Shown here in pieces: positions 1 through 6,184 of a stretch of DNA of 26,864 nt (positions within the stretch are counted from its first letter, which is position 1; each line of letters starts with the position of its first letter). Both the position numbers and the translations under genes were made by a program. The DNA lies in the NCBI GenBank assembly GCA_003477405.1, contig QUDE01000029.1, forward strand, positions 1-26,864. Reading direction: 5' to 3'. Source of the DNA: Ruminococcaceae bacterium AM07-15. Lineage in GTDB: Bacteria > Bacillota > Clostridia > Oscillospirales > Butyricicoccaceae. The notes under the pieces are model-generated. The model was not told the origin of the DNA. It saw only the letters and a program-made list of their open reading frames with translations, and ran no database searches.

Positions 1-63
1 ACAGGTCTTACTCTCTTTTCCTCATCTGTAACACATCATTGACAAACCTACATCTCACGAAAG

Positions 64-97
64 GGTGAGTGCACAGGGTTTAACTAAGACTCACCCC
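64..97 (-). terminator. Hairpin downstream of the 81-aa element gene, possible terminator
   Basis: An 8-bp perfect inverted repeat (GGGTGAGT at 64-71, ACTCACCC at 90-97) lies 45 bases after the stop of the minus-strand gene at 142. On the minus strand it is followed only by TTTCG, so the U-run is poor. It may be a weak terminator or a processing hairpin. Confidence 0.3.
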
Positions 98-141
98 CAT
101 CTTTCAAAACATCATTAAACGCAACACCGATTTCATACCTA

Positions 142-387
142 TCAATCCAACAATGTTTTCTCCGTCACAGCCTTTAGATATAGTTCCGGCTCACCATTCA
201 AAATCAGCTCAGCATAGGCCAATGGGTGGTTATAGATCAGCCAGTCCAGCTCCGACCGCTGGTACATACTATTTGCCACTTCGTTCTCCACGGCAGTACA
301 GTCGATGGAGAGCAGCGTCCCGTCCTCCATGTGCAGCTCCACGCAGGCAGTGTCCAGGTTGAACTCAACGGACAAAATCTTTCGCAT
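142..387 (-). CDS. Small conserved mobile-element protein (DUF6061-like)
   Basis: This is an 81-residue acidic protein with no signal peptide or membrane segment. From memory it resembles the DUF6061 family, small proteins of unknown function that travel with Clostridia mobile elements. The recognisable part is the run around residues 20-45, containing EDGTLLSIDCTAVENEVA and then MYQRSELDWLIYN. The ATG at 387 is preceded by a strong AGGAGG ribosome-binding site at good spacing. The gene lies downstream of the other minus-strand element genes, behind a gene-free, repeat-rich stretch, so it probably has its own promoter. No function can be assigned. The coding call is firm and the family name is a recollection. 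Confidence 0.75.
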   Translation of the reverse strand: MRKILSVEFNLDTACVELHMEDGTLLSIDCTAVENEVANSMYQRSELDWLIYNHPLAYAELILNGEPELYLKAVTEKTLLD

Positions 388-466
388 ACTCGTTACCTCC
401 TAATGCTTAAATTTCGATTGACTTTTCGCATCGTCACAAGCGCTGTTTTGTTTATTCACAACTGTA

Positions 467-531
467 GCAAGCAATGCGTGTGGATAGCCACACACAAGAC
501 TGGCAAGCAATGCGAGTGTTAATACACACTC
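467..531. repeat. Two iteron-plus-hairpin units, candidate oriT or replication-protein binding site
   Basis: The 12-mer GCAAGCAATGCG occurs at 467-478 and 503-514, 36 bases apart. Each copy runs directly into a different small hairpin: GTGTGG/CCACAC (478-483 and 488-493) and GAGTGT/ACACTC (514-519 and 526-531). The stem sequences differ while the hairpin shape and its offset are kept, which suggests a selected structure. A nick region, a replication-initiator site or paired RNA structures would all fit. Confidence 0.55.
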
Positions 532-740
532 ACATTTCCTGCCGTCTGCTTGTTGAGGGCAGCGCCCCCAAGCCCCTTTTGAACACAGAATTTCATTCTG
601 TGGCTGCGCGTTCTCCGAACGCTTTTTTGTCTGTGCCCAGTGCCCTGTTTCGGAGCATAGGGGTGCGTGAATCGCGCATCCCTTTTGTTGATATGAAACA
701 CCCTGAAACAGCGTTCTTCTTTTTCCCTCTGCCAGCAAAA

Positions 741-763
741 ACAGGAGCGTGGCACGCTCCTGT
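741..763. repeat. Perfect 23-base palindrome, likely protein-binding site
   Basis: ACAGGAGCGTG at 741-751 is the exact reverse complement of 753-763, with a single central base at 752. A hairpin with a one-base loop is unfavourable, so a dimeric DNA-binding protein site is more likely than an RNA structure. It lies in the gene-free stretch of the element, about 70 bases downstream of the small gene at 832. Confidence 0.5.
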
Positions 764-831
764 CCCTGCCGACAAGGAGAAAACTTTTGCGCTAATCTCA
801 TTGGTGAAATTAGTTTGAACGGAAACCTATC

Positions 832-1065
832 TTACCATCGGAAATCCGGGAATACCCCGCGCTTGTCCAGGTATTCCTGCCGGGCCTGCTCCCGTTCTTC
901 TGCGGTGGGTGCGGTCTTATATTTTGCATACAGCTCATGCCGCACCAGTGCATCTAATTTCTGTTCCAAACCTTGGCGAATTTCCTCGGCGTAGTCATCA
1001 TCGTAGGCCAGATGATACTCCACTAAAGCCACAAAAAGGTCATAGGGGATTTGTACATTTTTCAT
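832..1065 (-). CDS. Small conserved element protein of unknown function
   Basis: This is a 77-residue charged protein that is probably helical (VQIPYDLFVALVEYHL, then an acidic patch and EEREQARQEYLDKRG). I recall close relatives in Clostridia mobile elements, sometimes misannotated in databases as 'complexin-2'; the vertebrate name carries no functional meaning. The start at 1065 is supported by an AAGGAAAG ribosome-binding site. The gene follows the AAA ATPase gene at 1159, separated by a large nested inverted repeat. No enzymatic motif, signal peptide or transmembrane segment is seen, and no function can be given. Confidence 0.7.
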   Translation of the reverse strand: MKNVQIPYDLFVALVEYHLAYDDDYAEEIRQGLEQKLDALVRHELYAKYKTAPTAEEREQARQEYLDKRGVFPDFRW

Positions 1066-1080
1066 GTTCTCTTTCCTTCC

Positions 1081-1153
1081 GCGACGGTTGCGACGATAGC
1101 GACGATGTTTTTGACGGTACCATTTTCACCGTCGCGACCGTCGCTATCGTCGC
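1081..1153. repeat. Inverted repeat whose arms are built from 9-base repeats
   Basis: The left arm has three tandem GCGACGNNN units (1081-1107). The right arm has the complementary CGTCGC units in reverse. A perfect 15-bp stem (1090-1104 with 1139-1153) forms around a 34-base loop. The repeat fills the gap between the stop of the AAA ATPase gene and the next start. It could attenuate or process the transcript, or be a binding site for an element protein. Confidence 0.6.
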
Positions 1154-1158
1154 GCTCC

Positions 1159-2349
1159 TTATTCTTCACTCACTTCATAGGCCGTCGATTTTACCAGCAT
1201 ATAGGTCAATTTCACCCGCCTCCCGGAATGTCTGGCCTTGTTTTCATAGCCCACATGGTACTCTTCCAGCAGCCTGCCGGACTTAACATTCAGGTACTTG
1301 GTAAGAGCGTTGGAGGCCATTCCCGTTTGGATGGCTTCAGCCAGTTCAGACGGAGAACCGACCCACTCCCGACACTCGGCGGAAACCAGCTTTGCCACCG
1401 CTTCCAGCACCGGGTCCGGCGGCTCTTTATACAGCTCGTTTTCCATGCGTTCCAGGTTCCAGATCTGAGTTTGAGGGTCTTTCTTCAAGTAGATGATCTG
1501 ATCCGGCTGATCCCGTCCCACCACCTTGATAGTAGCGTCCAGTTCCGTTCGTTTTTTCTTCTGCATCAGCAGCGAACCGTCCGCACAGCCCAGCAGCCCG
1601 GTGGTGCCGGAAATCGTCTCAAAGGAATCGTCTGCCTGCTGCTTCCGGGTGTGGTGGACTGTCAGTACACAAATGCCGTGGTGATCGGCAAACTGTTTGA
1701 TCCTGCCGATGATTTCGTAGTCACTGGCGTAGCTGTATGCTTCACCGCCAACCTCCCGGATCTTTTGCATGGTGTCAATGATAATGAGTTTGGTGTCCGG
1801 GTATTCCTGCATGAAGTTTTCCAGCTGTTCGCCCGGTCCGTTCCCGATTTTTCCGGCCGTGGTGGCAAAGTGGAGATTGGGAGTGTCATTCACGCCATAC
1901 ATCATAAACATCCGGCTCTGGATGCGCTGAAAATCATCTTCCAGCGCGAGGTAGAGCACTGTTCCCTGGTGGACCTTGTAGCCCCACAAGTCCTGCCCGG
2001 TACTGACATGGTAGGCAATCTGGGCCACCAGAAAGGACTTGCCGATCTTGGGCGCTCCGGCAAGGATATATGCCCCTGCGTAAAGCAGTCCTTCCGCCAC
2101 TGGCGGCCTGCTCATATAAGCGGTCTGGAACAGCTCCGTCATGGTGAGCGTATGCAGGTATCGAGGGTCTACCATACGCTGCATCCTGCGGTACACTTCT
2201 TCCAGGCTCTCCGGGGAATTTACAATTTCATCGTTGATTTCTTCCCCGGAAGTGGGTATACTATTTTCAGTTGTTTGAGAGATTGACTGCCCATCATCTG
2301 CGCCAACAGATGAGCCCTGGGCGGTCATTTTCTTTTTTTCATCGATCAT
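1159..2349 (-). CDS. RepA-like AAA/RecA-fold ATPase
   Basis: This 396-residue protein resembles the RepA/DnaB-type hexameric ATPases of small plasmids and mobile elements, which unwind DNA or help load replication proteins. It has a Walker A motif GAPKIGKS (about residues 98-105), a LALEDD segment (about 134-139), a Walker B strand ending IIID (about 189-192) and a TVHHTRK sensor-like motif. The N-terminal 60 residues are polar and probably disordered. The C-terminal 100 residues may be a small winged-helix or binding domain. ATG 2349 has an AGGAGG site nine bases upstream and overlaps the end of the preceding gene by 11 bases, so the two are probably translationally coupled. The likely role is replication or maintenance of the excised element, by inference. 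Confidence 0.85.
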   Translation of the reverse strand: MIDEKKKMTAQGSSVGADDGQSISQTTENSIPTSGEEINDEIVNSPESLEEVYRRMQRMVDPRYLHTLTMTELFQTAYMSRPPVAEGLLYAGAYILAGAPKIGKSFLVAQIAYHVSTGQDLWGYKVHQGTVLYLALEDDFQRIQSRMFMMYGVNDTPNLHFATTAGKIGNGPGEQLENFMQEYPDTKLIIIDTMQKIREVGGEAYSYASDYEIIGRIKQFADHHGICVLTVHHTRKQQADDSFETISGTTGLLGCADGSLLMQKKKRTELDATIKVVGRDQPDQIIYLKKDPQTQIWNLERMENELYKEPPDPVLEAVAKLVSAECREWVGSPSELAEAIQTGMASNALTKYLNVKSGRLLEEYHVGYENKARHSGRRVKLTYMLVKSTAYEVSEE

Positions 2350-2674
2350 AGGCGAAATCCTCCTGCATTCCGTTCATAATGGTGGTGATCATACGGATGG
2401 TGTCCAGCAGCTCGTCGTTCACGCCCTGCCCGGCTTCAATCCGGTGCAGTTCGTCCAGCACGGCGGCCAGCTGATCCCGCAGGGCCTTGTAGACCCTGGG
2501 GTTGCCCTGGACTACCACATCCCGTTCCAGCAACCGCCGGATGATATAATCCTGCTTGGTCAGTCCGGTGAGTTTCACCAGGGCTTCCAGATGGAGATCT
2601 TCCTCCGCCGACACTCGGAAAGCCACCGTCTTATTTCTCCAGCGGTTATGGTTGTCATAGTTCTTCTTGGACAT
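2339..2674 (-). CDS. Ribbon-helix-helix-like protein, possibly MobC-type mobilization accessory factor
   Basis: The 111-residue product has a basic N-terminus, then VAFRVSAEEDLHLEALVKLTGL followed by KQDYIIRRLLERDV. This is the strand-helix-helix pattern of ribbon-helix-helix DNA-binding proteins such as MobC. The C-terminal half is helical. I chose ATG 2674 because AAGGAG lies upstream of it. A start at 2695 is possible but would overlap the integrase gene and has a poorer site. The ribosome-binding site falls inside the integrase 3' end, so expression is tied to the integrase transcript. The role could be relaxosome accessory protein or element regulator; without a relaxase in view this stays open. 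Confidence 0.7.
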   Translation of the reverse strand: MSKKNYDNHNRWRNKTVAFRVSAEEDLHLEALVKLTGLTKQDYIIRRLLERDVVVQGNPRVYKALRDQLAAVLDELHRIEAGQGVNDELLDTIRMITTIMNGMQEDFAYDR

Positions 2675-2678
2675 TTTC

Positions 2679-3761
2679 TTACACTCCTTTCTCATTCTTT
2701 AGTGAATCCAGCTTGTCGGCCATTTCCACCTGGCGGGTGGGAAACAGATGGGCATAGCGGTAGGTGATGTCTATACTCTCATGCCCCACACGCTCCGCGA
2801 TGGCCAGAGCGGTAAAGCCCATGTCGATCAACAAACTGATGTGGCTATGTCTCAAATCGTGTATGCGAATCCTTTTCACCCCTGTTTGCTTGCAGCCACG
2901 GTCCATTTCCCGGTGAAGATAGCTTTTGCTGATGGGAAACATCCGGCTGTCTGGCTCCACGCCGTAGAGCTGCTTGAGGTAGTCCTGCAACTCGTCACAC
3001 AGAAACTGGGGCATCTGGATCACCCGGTTGCTCTTGGGCGTTTTGGGCGTGGTAATAACATCCTGCTTGTTGAGCCGCTGGTACGACTTGTTGATGGTGA
3101 GAGTACGCTTTTCAAAGTCGAAGTCCGCCGGGGTCAGGGCCAGCAGCTCGCCTTCCCGAATACCGCACCAGTAAAGCACCTCAAAGGCGTAGAAGGACAG
3201 CGGCTTATCCATCATAGCCTCGGAAAACTTGGTGTACTCCTCCCGGGTCCAGAACAGCATCTCCTTTCGTTCTTCCGCCCCCATGTTGCCCGCCTGCCGG
3301 GCCGGGTTGATATTCAGGCCGTAAAATCGGGCAGCGTGGTTGAAAATGGCGCTAAGTTGATTGTGAACCGTCTTAAGGTAGGTTTTGGACAGAGGTTTGC
3401 CGTGGCAGTCCCGCATTTCCCGGATCTCGTTCTGCCAGCGCATGATGTCCTTGGCCGTGATTTCTGACAGCTTCCGCTTGGCAAAATAGGGCAGGATCTT
3501 CTTTTTGATGATGCTCTCCTTGGTGAGCCAGGTGTTGAGCTTCAACTTGGGCTTAATGTCCCTCTCATAGAGAGCAACGAAGCTCTCGAAGGTCATGTTT
3601 ACATCGGCCTGCTTCTCCATCAGGAACTCCCGTTCCCATTCCAGCGCCTCTCGCTTGGTGGCAAAGCCCCTTTTGAGCTTCTGCTGACGCTCTCCCTTCC
3701 AGTCGGTGTAGCGGAACTGCACATACCAGGTGCCGTTGTCCTTGTTCTTGAACGCTGCCAT
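2679..3761 (-). CDS. int: Tyrosine recombinase (integrase) of the element
   Basis: This 360-residue integrase catalyses site-specific integration and excision. It has an N-terminal arm-binding domain (about residues 1-55, GTWYVQFRYTDWKGERQQK), a SAM-like core-binding domain (about 57-155) and a catalytic domain (about 165-350). The catalytic residues are visible: Arg202 in GIREGE, His301 and Arg304 in HDLRH, His327 in VGHES, and the nucleophile Tyr336 in TYRYAHL. The length is normal for the Tn916/phage-like family. A GGGGGAG site precedes ATG 3761, two bases after the excisionase stop, so the two genes form one unit. Its position near the guaA 3' end fits that gene being its target. Confidence 0.95.
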   Translation of the reverse strand: MAAFKNKDNGTWYVQFRYTDWKGERQQKLKRGFATKREALEWEREFLMEKQADVNMTFESFVALYERDIKPKLKLNTWLTKESIIKKKILPYFAKRKLSEITAKDIMRWQNEIREMRDCHGKPLSKTYLKTVHNQLSAIFNHAARFYGLNINPARQAGNMGAEERKEMLFWTREEYTKFSEAMMDKPLSFYAFEVLYWCGIREGELLALTPADFDFEKRTLTINKSYQRLNKQDVITTPKTPKSNRVIQMPQFLCDELQDYLKQLYGVEPDSRMFPISKSYLHREMDRGCKQTGVKRIRIHDLRHSHISLLIDMGFTALAIAERVGHESIDITYRYAHLFPTRQVEMADKLDSLKNEKGV

Positions 3762-3763
3762 AA

Positions 3764-3967
3764 TTACTCCCCCTTTCTCGCCGTCTCGGTTCTCGTGCCA
3801 TAAAACTTCTCGTGGAAGAACTTGCGGTCAATCCGGCCAGAGATAGTGATACAGCCGGTTTTCGCCAGTTCCTCGTTCATCTGCCGGATGAGCTTGTAGG
3901 CGTAGGGGACGGATACCCCCAGCTCCTCGGCTACTTCATTGACGCGCATAAAAATCTGGTTTGCCAT
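3764..3967 (-). CDS. xis: Excisionase-type winged-helix DNA-binding protein
   Basis: The 67-residue protein starts IFMRVNEVAEELGVSVPYAYKLIRQMNEEL, the helix-turn-helix of MerR/excisionase-like proteins, followed by a short wing (GCITISGRIDRKFF). Such proteins bend the attachment site and steer the integrase towards excision, and they may also regulate their own promoter. ATG 3967 was chosen because GGAAGG lies eight bases upstream; an in-frame ATG at 4012 lacks a comparable site. The gene directly precedes the integrase with two bases between stop and start. It is probably transcribed from the promoter at 4134-4162 and controlled by the divergent XRE regulator. Confidence 0.88.
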   Translation of the reverse strand: MANQIFMRVNEVAEELGVSVPYAYKLIRQMNEELAKTGCITISGRIDRKFFHEKFYGTRTETARKGE

Positions 3968-4026
3968 GATAAATACCTTCCTTTCCTTGTTGTTGGTGAC
4001 TGTGGCCTGCAAGTGTTGTGTTTCAT
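3931..4026 (-). CDS. Possible 31-codon leader peptide upstream of and overlapping xis
   Basis: An ATG at 4026 preceded by a strong AAGGAGG (five-base spacing) opens a 31-codon frame rich in basic residues (MKHNTCRPQSPTTRKGR). It ends at a TAG inside xis, in another frame. Its ribosome-binding site is stronger than that of xis, so translation of this leader would pass over the xis start. It could be a regulatory leader, a remnant, or chance. There is no homology evidence. Confidence 0.3.
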   Translation of the reverse strand: MKHNTCRPQSPTTRKGRYLSWQTRFLCASMK

Positions 4027-4108
4027 AAATGCCTCCTTACTTATGTCCGCCACTTTTTTTCAGTTTCGCAACCAAAAATCTGGCGGGCCATTTGATGCGC
4101 TATATTAT

Positions 4109-4221
4109 CTAAGCTTATCCGCTTAGTATTCTCATAATACTATACATATAAGCTTAGTTCAAGCCTTTTGAAAGAAATATTGTTAAATAAATTTGCTTAG
4201 ATTATCTTGACAAAGCTAAGC
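4109..4221. promoter_or_regulatory. Operator array of CTAAGC/GCTTAG half-sites between divergent promoters
   Basis: Five copies of the hexamer lie in an AT-rich gap: CTAAGC at 4109-4114 and 4216-4221, GCTTAG at 4121-4126, 4152-4157 and 4195-4200. The last pair extends to TTGCTTAG/CTAAGCAA around the -35 box of the regulator promoter. Two copies form TAAGCTTA palindromes (4110-4117 and 4149-4156). The layout fits binding by the XRE regulator encoded at 4271, as in phage-type switches. Confidence 0.65.
4134..4162 (-). promoter_or_regulatory. Predicted promoter of the xis-int operon
   Basis: On the minus strand TTGAAC (4157-4162) and TATTAT (4134-4139) are separated by 17 bases. Operator hexamers overlap the spacer and lie just downstream, so the promoter is likely repressed by the divergent regulator. 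Confidence 0.5.
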
Positions 4222-4235
4222 AAATATGCTATGTT
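4207..4235 (+). promoter_or_regulatory. Predicted promoter of the XRE regulator gene
   Basis: A perfect TTGACA (4207-4212) is followed after 17 bases by TATGTT (4230-4235). The -35 box sits between the two halves of the TTGCTTAG/CTAAGCAA inverted repeat, which suggests autorepression. Confidence 0.6.
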
Positions 4236-4270
4236 TCTTATAACAACAACCATAGATGGGAGCTGGATGT

Positions 4271-4759
4271 ATGGCGATTGGCGAACGGATTCACTTTTTC
4301 CGTCTCCTACGGGGGATGACACAGAAATATCTCGGTATGGCGCTGGGCTTCCCGGAGAAGTCCGCTGATGTGCGCCTGGCACAGTACGAAACAGGATCAA
4401 GAACCCCTAAGGCGGACCTTACCGCTGCCCTGGCCCAGGTACTGGATGTCTCGCCCCATGCCCTTTTTGTCCCGGACATAGACTCCTATGTGGGGCTCAT
4501 GCACACTTTGTTTACTCTGGAGGATAACTACGGTTTGAAGATCACGGAGCAGGACGGTGAGCTTGCCTTGCAGGTAGATTTCCGCAAAAACAAGGATGCT
4601 GCCCGGCTGCACGAAATGCTTTGGGCCTGGCGGGAACAGGCGGCCAAACTGGAGGCCGGTGAGATCTCCCAGGAGGAGTACGACCGCTGGCGTTACTACT
4701 ACCCGGAGTACGACAGCAACCAGATCCACGCCAAGGTACCTCCGGAAGGTCTGATCTGA
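4271..4759 (+). CDS. XRE-family helix-turn-helix regulator of the element
   Basis: The 162-residue protein begins with an XRE helix-turn-helix (about residues 3-62: GERIHFFRLLRGMTQKYLG, then RLAQYETGSRTPKADLT and a hydrophobic last helix). The C-terminal half is acidic and contains Trp/Tyr-rich helices (LHEMLWAWREQAAKL, EYDRWRYYYPEY), perhaps for oligomerisation or inducer sensing. ATG 4271 was chosen over an in-frame ATG at 4256 because GGGAG lies eight bases upstream. It is the only plus-strand gene of the element in view and is divergent from xis-int. The likely role is repressor of excision and of its own promoter. No peptidase motif that would indicate self-cleavage was seen. Confidence 0.85.
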   Translation: MAIGERIHFFRLLRGMTQKYLGMALGFPEKSADVRLAQYETGSRTPKADLTAALAQVLDVSPHALFVPDIDSYVGLMHTLFTLEDNYGLKITEQDGELALQVDFRKNKDAARLHEMLWAWREQAAKLEAGEISQEEYDRWRYYYPEYDSNQIHAKVPPEGLI

Positions 4760-4827
4760 ACCTCTCACTTGTAGGCCACGGGAGAGACCGTTTGTCGCAC
4801 AAATTCAGATAAATGAGAGCAAAATAA

Positions 4828-4867
4828 AAAAGGTCTAACTGATTAGCAAAAATCAGTTAGACCTTTT
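4828..4867. terminator. Strong bidirectional terminator
   Basis: A perfect 16-bp inverted repeat (4828-4843 and 4852-4867) has an 8-base loop and A/T tracts at both ends, so it can end transcription in either direction. It closes the XRE gene on the plus strand and stops read-through from the guaA-like gene into the element on the minus strand. Confidence 0.9.
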
Positions 4868-5055
4868 ACTTATGAATAAAAAGATGAGGATTTTTAGGCT
4901 ACTCGCAAGCCACCCGATTTTTCTTTTCAAACTCGATAAATCGGGATTTGACGAGTGCTATCAATCTGCTATCAAATGGGAATTTGAAAAATCAAAAAGT
5001 CAGTATTTTCAAGGGTTTACGGGCCCTCATATCCACTTTTTGCTTATTCCCACTC
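4868..5055. other. Element end with integrase-type repeats, and inferred attachment core at the guaA end
   Basis: This gap has no gene. It contains an 8-bp inverted repeat (CCCGATTT at 4913-4920, AAATCGGG at 4938-4945) and a direct repeat TGCTATCAA (4956-4964 and 4967-4975) with 11-base period, the kind of helical-phase repeat bound by integrase arm domains. The attachment core is inferred to be the last bases of the guaA-like gene (GAGTGGGAATAA on the minus strand, 5044-5055). Without the other element end the crossover cannot be fixed. Confidence 0.45.
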
Positions 5056-6024
5056 GATAGTGCCGGTGGGCTTGGGAGTCAGGTCATAGCAGACCCGGTT
5101 GACGCCCTTGACTTCGTTTACGATCCGGTTGGTGATGTGCTGCAAAAGGGCAAAAGGCACATCCTCCACAGTGGCGGTCATGGCGTCCTTGGTGTTGACG
5201 GCCCGGATGATCACCGGCCATTCATCGGCACGCTTATTGTCCCGCACACCCACGCTCTTGAAATCGGGGATCAGGGTGAAATACTGCCAGACCTTGCCCT
5301 CCAGGCCGTTTTTGGCAAACTCTTCCCGCAGAATGGCGTCCGACTCCCGCACCGCTTCCAGACGGTCCCGGGTGATGGCGCCCAGGCATCTCACGCCCAG
5401 ACCAGGGCCGGGGAACGGCTGACGGTAGACCATGCCGGCCGGCAGGCCCAGAGCATCGCCCACAACCCGCACTTCGTCCTTATACAAAAGGCGCAGAGGC
5501 TCCACCAGCTCAAACTGCAGATCCTCCGGCAGGCCGCCCACATTGTGATGGGCCTTCACCGGGCCGCTTTCCAGAATATCGGGATAGATGGTGCCCTGGG
5601 CCAGGAACCGGATGCCTTCCTGCTTGCGGGCTTCTTCCTCAAACACACGGATGAACTCGGCGCCGATGATCTTCCGCTTCTGCTCCGGCTCGGCCACTCC
5701 CTGGAGCTTATCCAGGAAACGATCCACTGCATCCACATAGATCAGGTTGGCCTTCATCTGGTTGCGGAACACTTCCACCACCTGCTCCGGCTCTCCTTTG
5801 CGCAGAAGGCCATGGTTCACATGCACGCACACCAGCTGCTGGCCAATGGCCCGGATGAGCAGCGCTGCCACCACCGAGGAATCCACACCGCCGGACAGGG
5901 CCAGAAGCACCTTCTTGTCCCCTACCTGGTTCTGGATCTCCTTCACCTGCTCCTGGATAAACTGTTCCGCCAGGGCCGCTGTGGTAATGCGTTCCATATT
6001 CTCCGGGCGTTTGTTGTTGTCCAT
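5044..6024 (-). CDS. GMP synthetase ATP-pyrophosphatase subunit-like protein without glutaminase domain
   Basis: The 326-residue protein matches only the C-terminal part of GMP synthetase, which adenylates XMP and replaces the adenylate with an amino group. The PP-loop SGGVDSS (residues 44-50), the [10 protein letters not shown] and [12 protein letters not shown] motifs and the dimerisation domain to GTIEWE are intact. The N-terminal class-I glutaminase domain is absent, not decayed: the gene has its own AGGAGG site and a near-perfect promoter. It could use free ammonia or a partner glutaminase, as in archaeal two-subunit enzymes; no such partner is adjacent. A full-length guaA lies at 12391-13929. 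The mobile element is inserted at this gene's 3' end, apparently leaving the C-terminus intact. Confidence 0.88.
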   Translation of the reverse strand: MDNNKRPENMERITTAALAEQFIQEQVKEIQNQVGDKKVLLALSGGVDSSVVAALLIRAIGQQLVCVHVNHGLLRKGEPEQVVEVFRNQMKANLIYVDAVDRFLDKLQGVAEPEQKRKIIGAEFIRVFEEEARKQEGIRFLAQGTIYPDILESGPVKAHHNVGGLPEDLQFELVEPLRLLYKDEVRVVGDALGLPAGMVYRQPFPGPGLGVRCLGAITRDRLEAVRESDAILREEFAKNGLEGKVWQYFTLIPDFKSVGVRDNKRADEWPVIIRAVNTKDAMTATVEDVPFALLQHITNRIVNEVKGVNRVCYDLTPKPTGTIEWE

Positions 6025-6078
6025 CGTTCTTCCTCCTTATATATTCCCGTTTTCGCCACGATTCCTTAGAATTTAGCT

Positions 6079-6107
6079 AATATACCACAGGGCGCTGTAT
6101 TTGTCAA
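6079..6107 (-). promoter_or_regulatory. Predicted promoter of the short guaA-like gene
   Basis: On the minus strand a perfect TTGACA (6102-6107) and TATATT (6079-6084) are 17 bases apart, about 55 bases before the start codon. This is a strong housekeeping-type promoter. No purine riboswitch core was recognised in the short leader. Confidence 0.75.
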
Positions 6108-6184
6108 CTAAATTTACCTTTTTCTTCTAAATGTAACGCCGTTTTTACCCGATTTTCCGGGCTTCTTCCTTCATGGCCGAACGG

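Larger units (their letters stand above)
388..831. other. Gene-free stretch of the element with inverted and direct repeats
   Basis: About 440 bases between two small minus-strand genes contain no convincing gene. A minus-strand frame is open over 400-801, but it lacks a good ribosome-binding site and its composition (Cys-, Arg- and Gln-rich) looks non-coding. The stretch holds two repeat-plus-hairpin units (467-531), a perfect palindrome (741-763), and an imperfect palindrome at 792-813. Non-coding blocks of this kind in mobilizable elements often contain an origin of transfer or replication, which is the best guess here. Confidence 0.5.
1..5055. mobile_element. Integrative mobile element, right-hand part, inserted at the 3' end of a guaA-like gene
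   Basis: The segment holds, on the minus strand, two small accessory genes, a RepA-like AAA ATPase, a ribbon-helix-helix-like protein, a tyrosine integrase and an excisionase, plus a plus-strand XRE regulator. This gene set is typical of integrative and mobilizable elements of Clostridia. The integrase end lies next to the last codons of the guaA-like gene at 5044, and the 3' end of guaA is a known tyrosine-recombinase integration site. No second copy of the guaA end (TTATTCCCACTC) was found in the first kilobase, so the left end is presumably outside the window. No relaxase or conjugation gene is visible here, so self-transfer cannot be judged. The right border is inferred. Confidence 0.8.

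Noticed and set aside
400..801. Open minus-strand frame of 133 codons in the element
   Set aside because: It has no good ribosome-binding site, an atypical Cys/Arg/Gln-rich composition, and overlaps the repeat and palindrome structures. It is treated as non-coding.
1081..1153. Short repeats that might be read as CRISPR-like
   Set aside because: The repeats are 9-mers with no spacers and form two complementary arms, and no cas gene is nearby.
4931..5059. ACTCGATA present at 4931-4938 and at 5052-5059 as a possible attachment duplication
   Set aside because: Eight bases over this distance can easily occur by chance, and both copies lie at the same end of the element.
5990..6130. Purine riboswitch controlling the guaA-like genes
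   Set aside because: The leader between promoter and start is only about 50 bases and lacks the conserved three-way-junction core. The full guaA leader is also too short.
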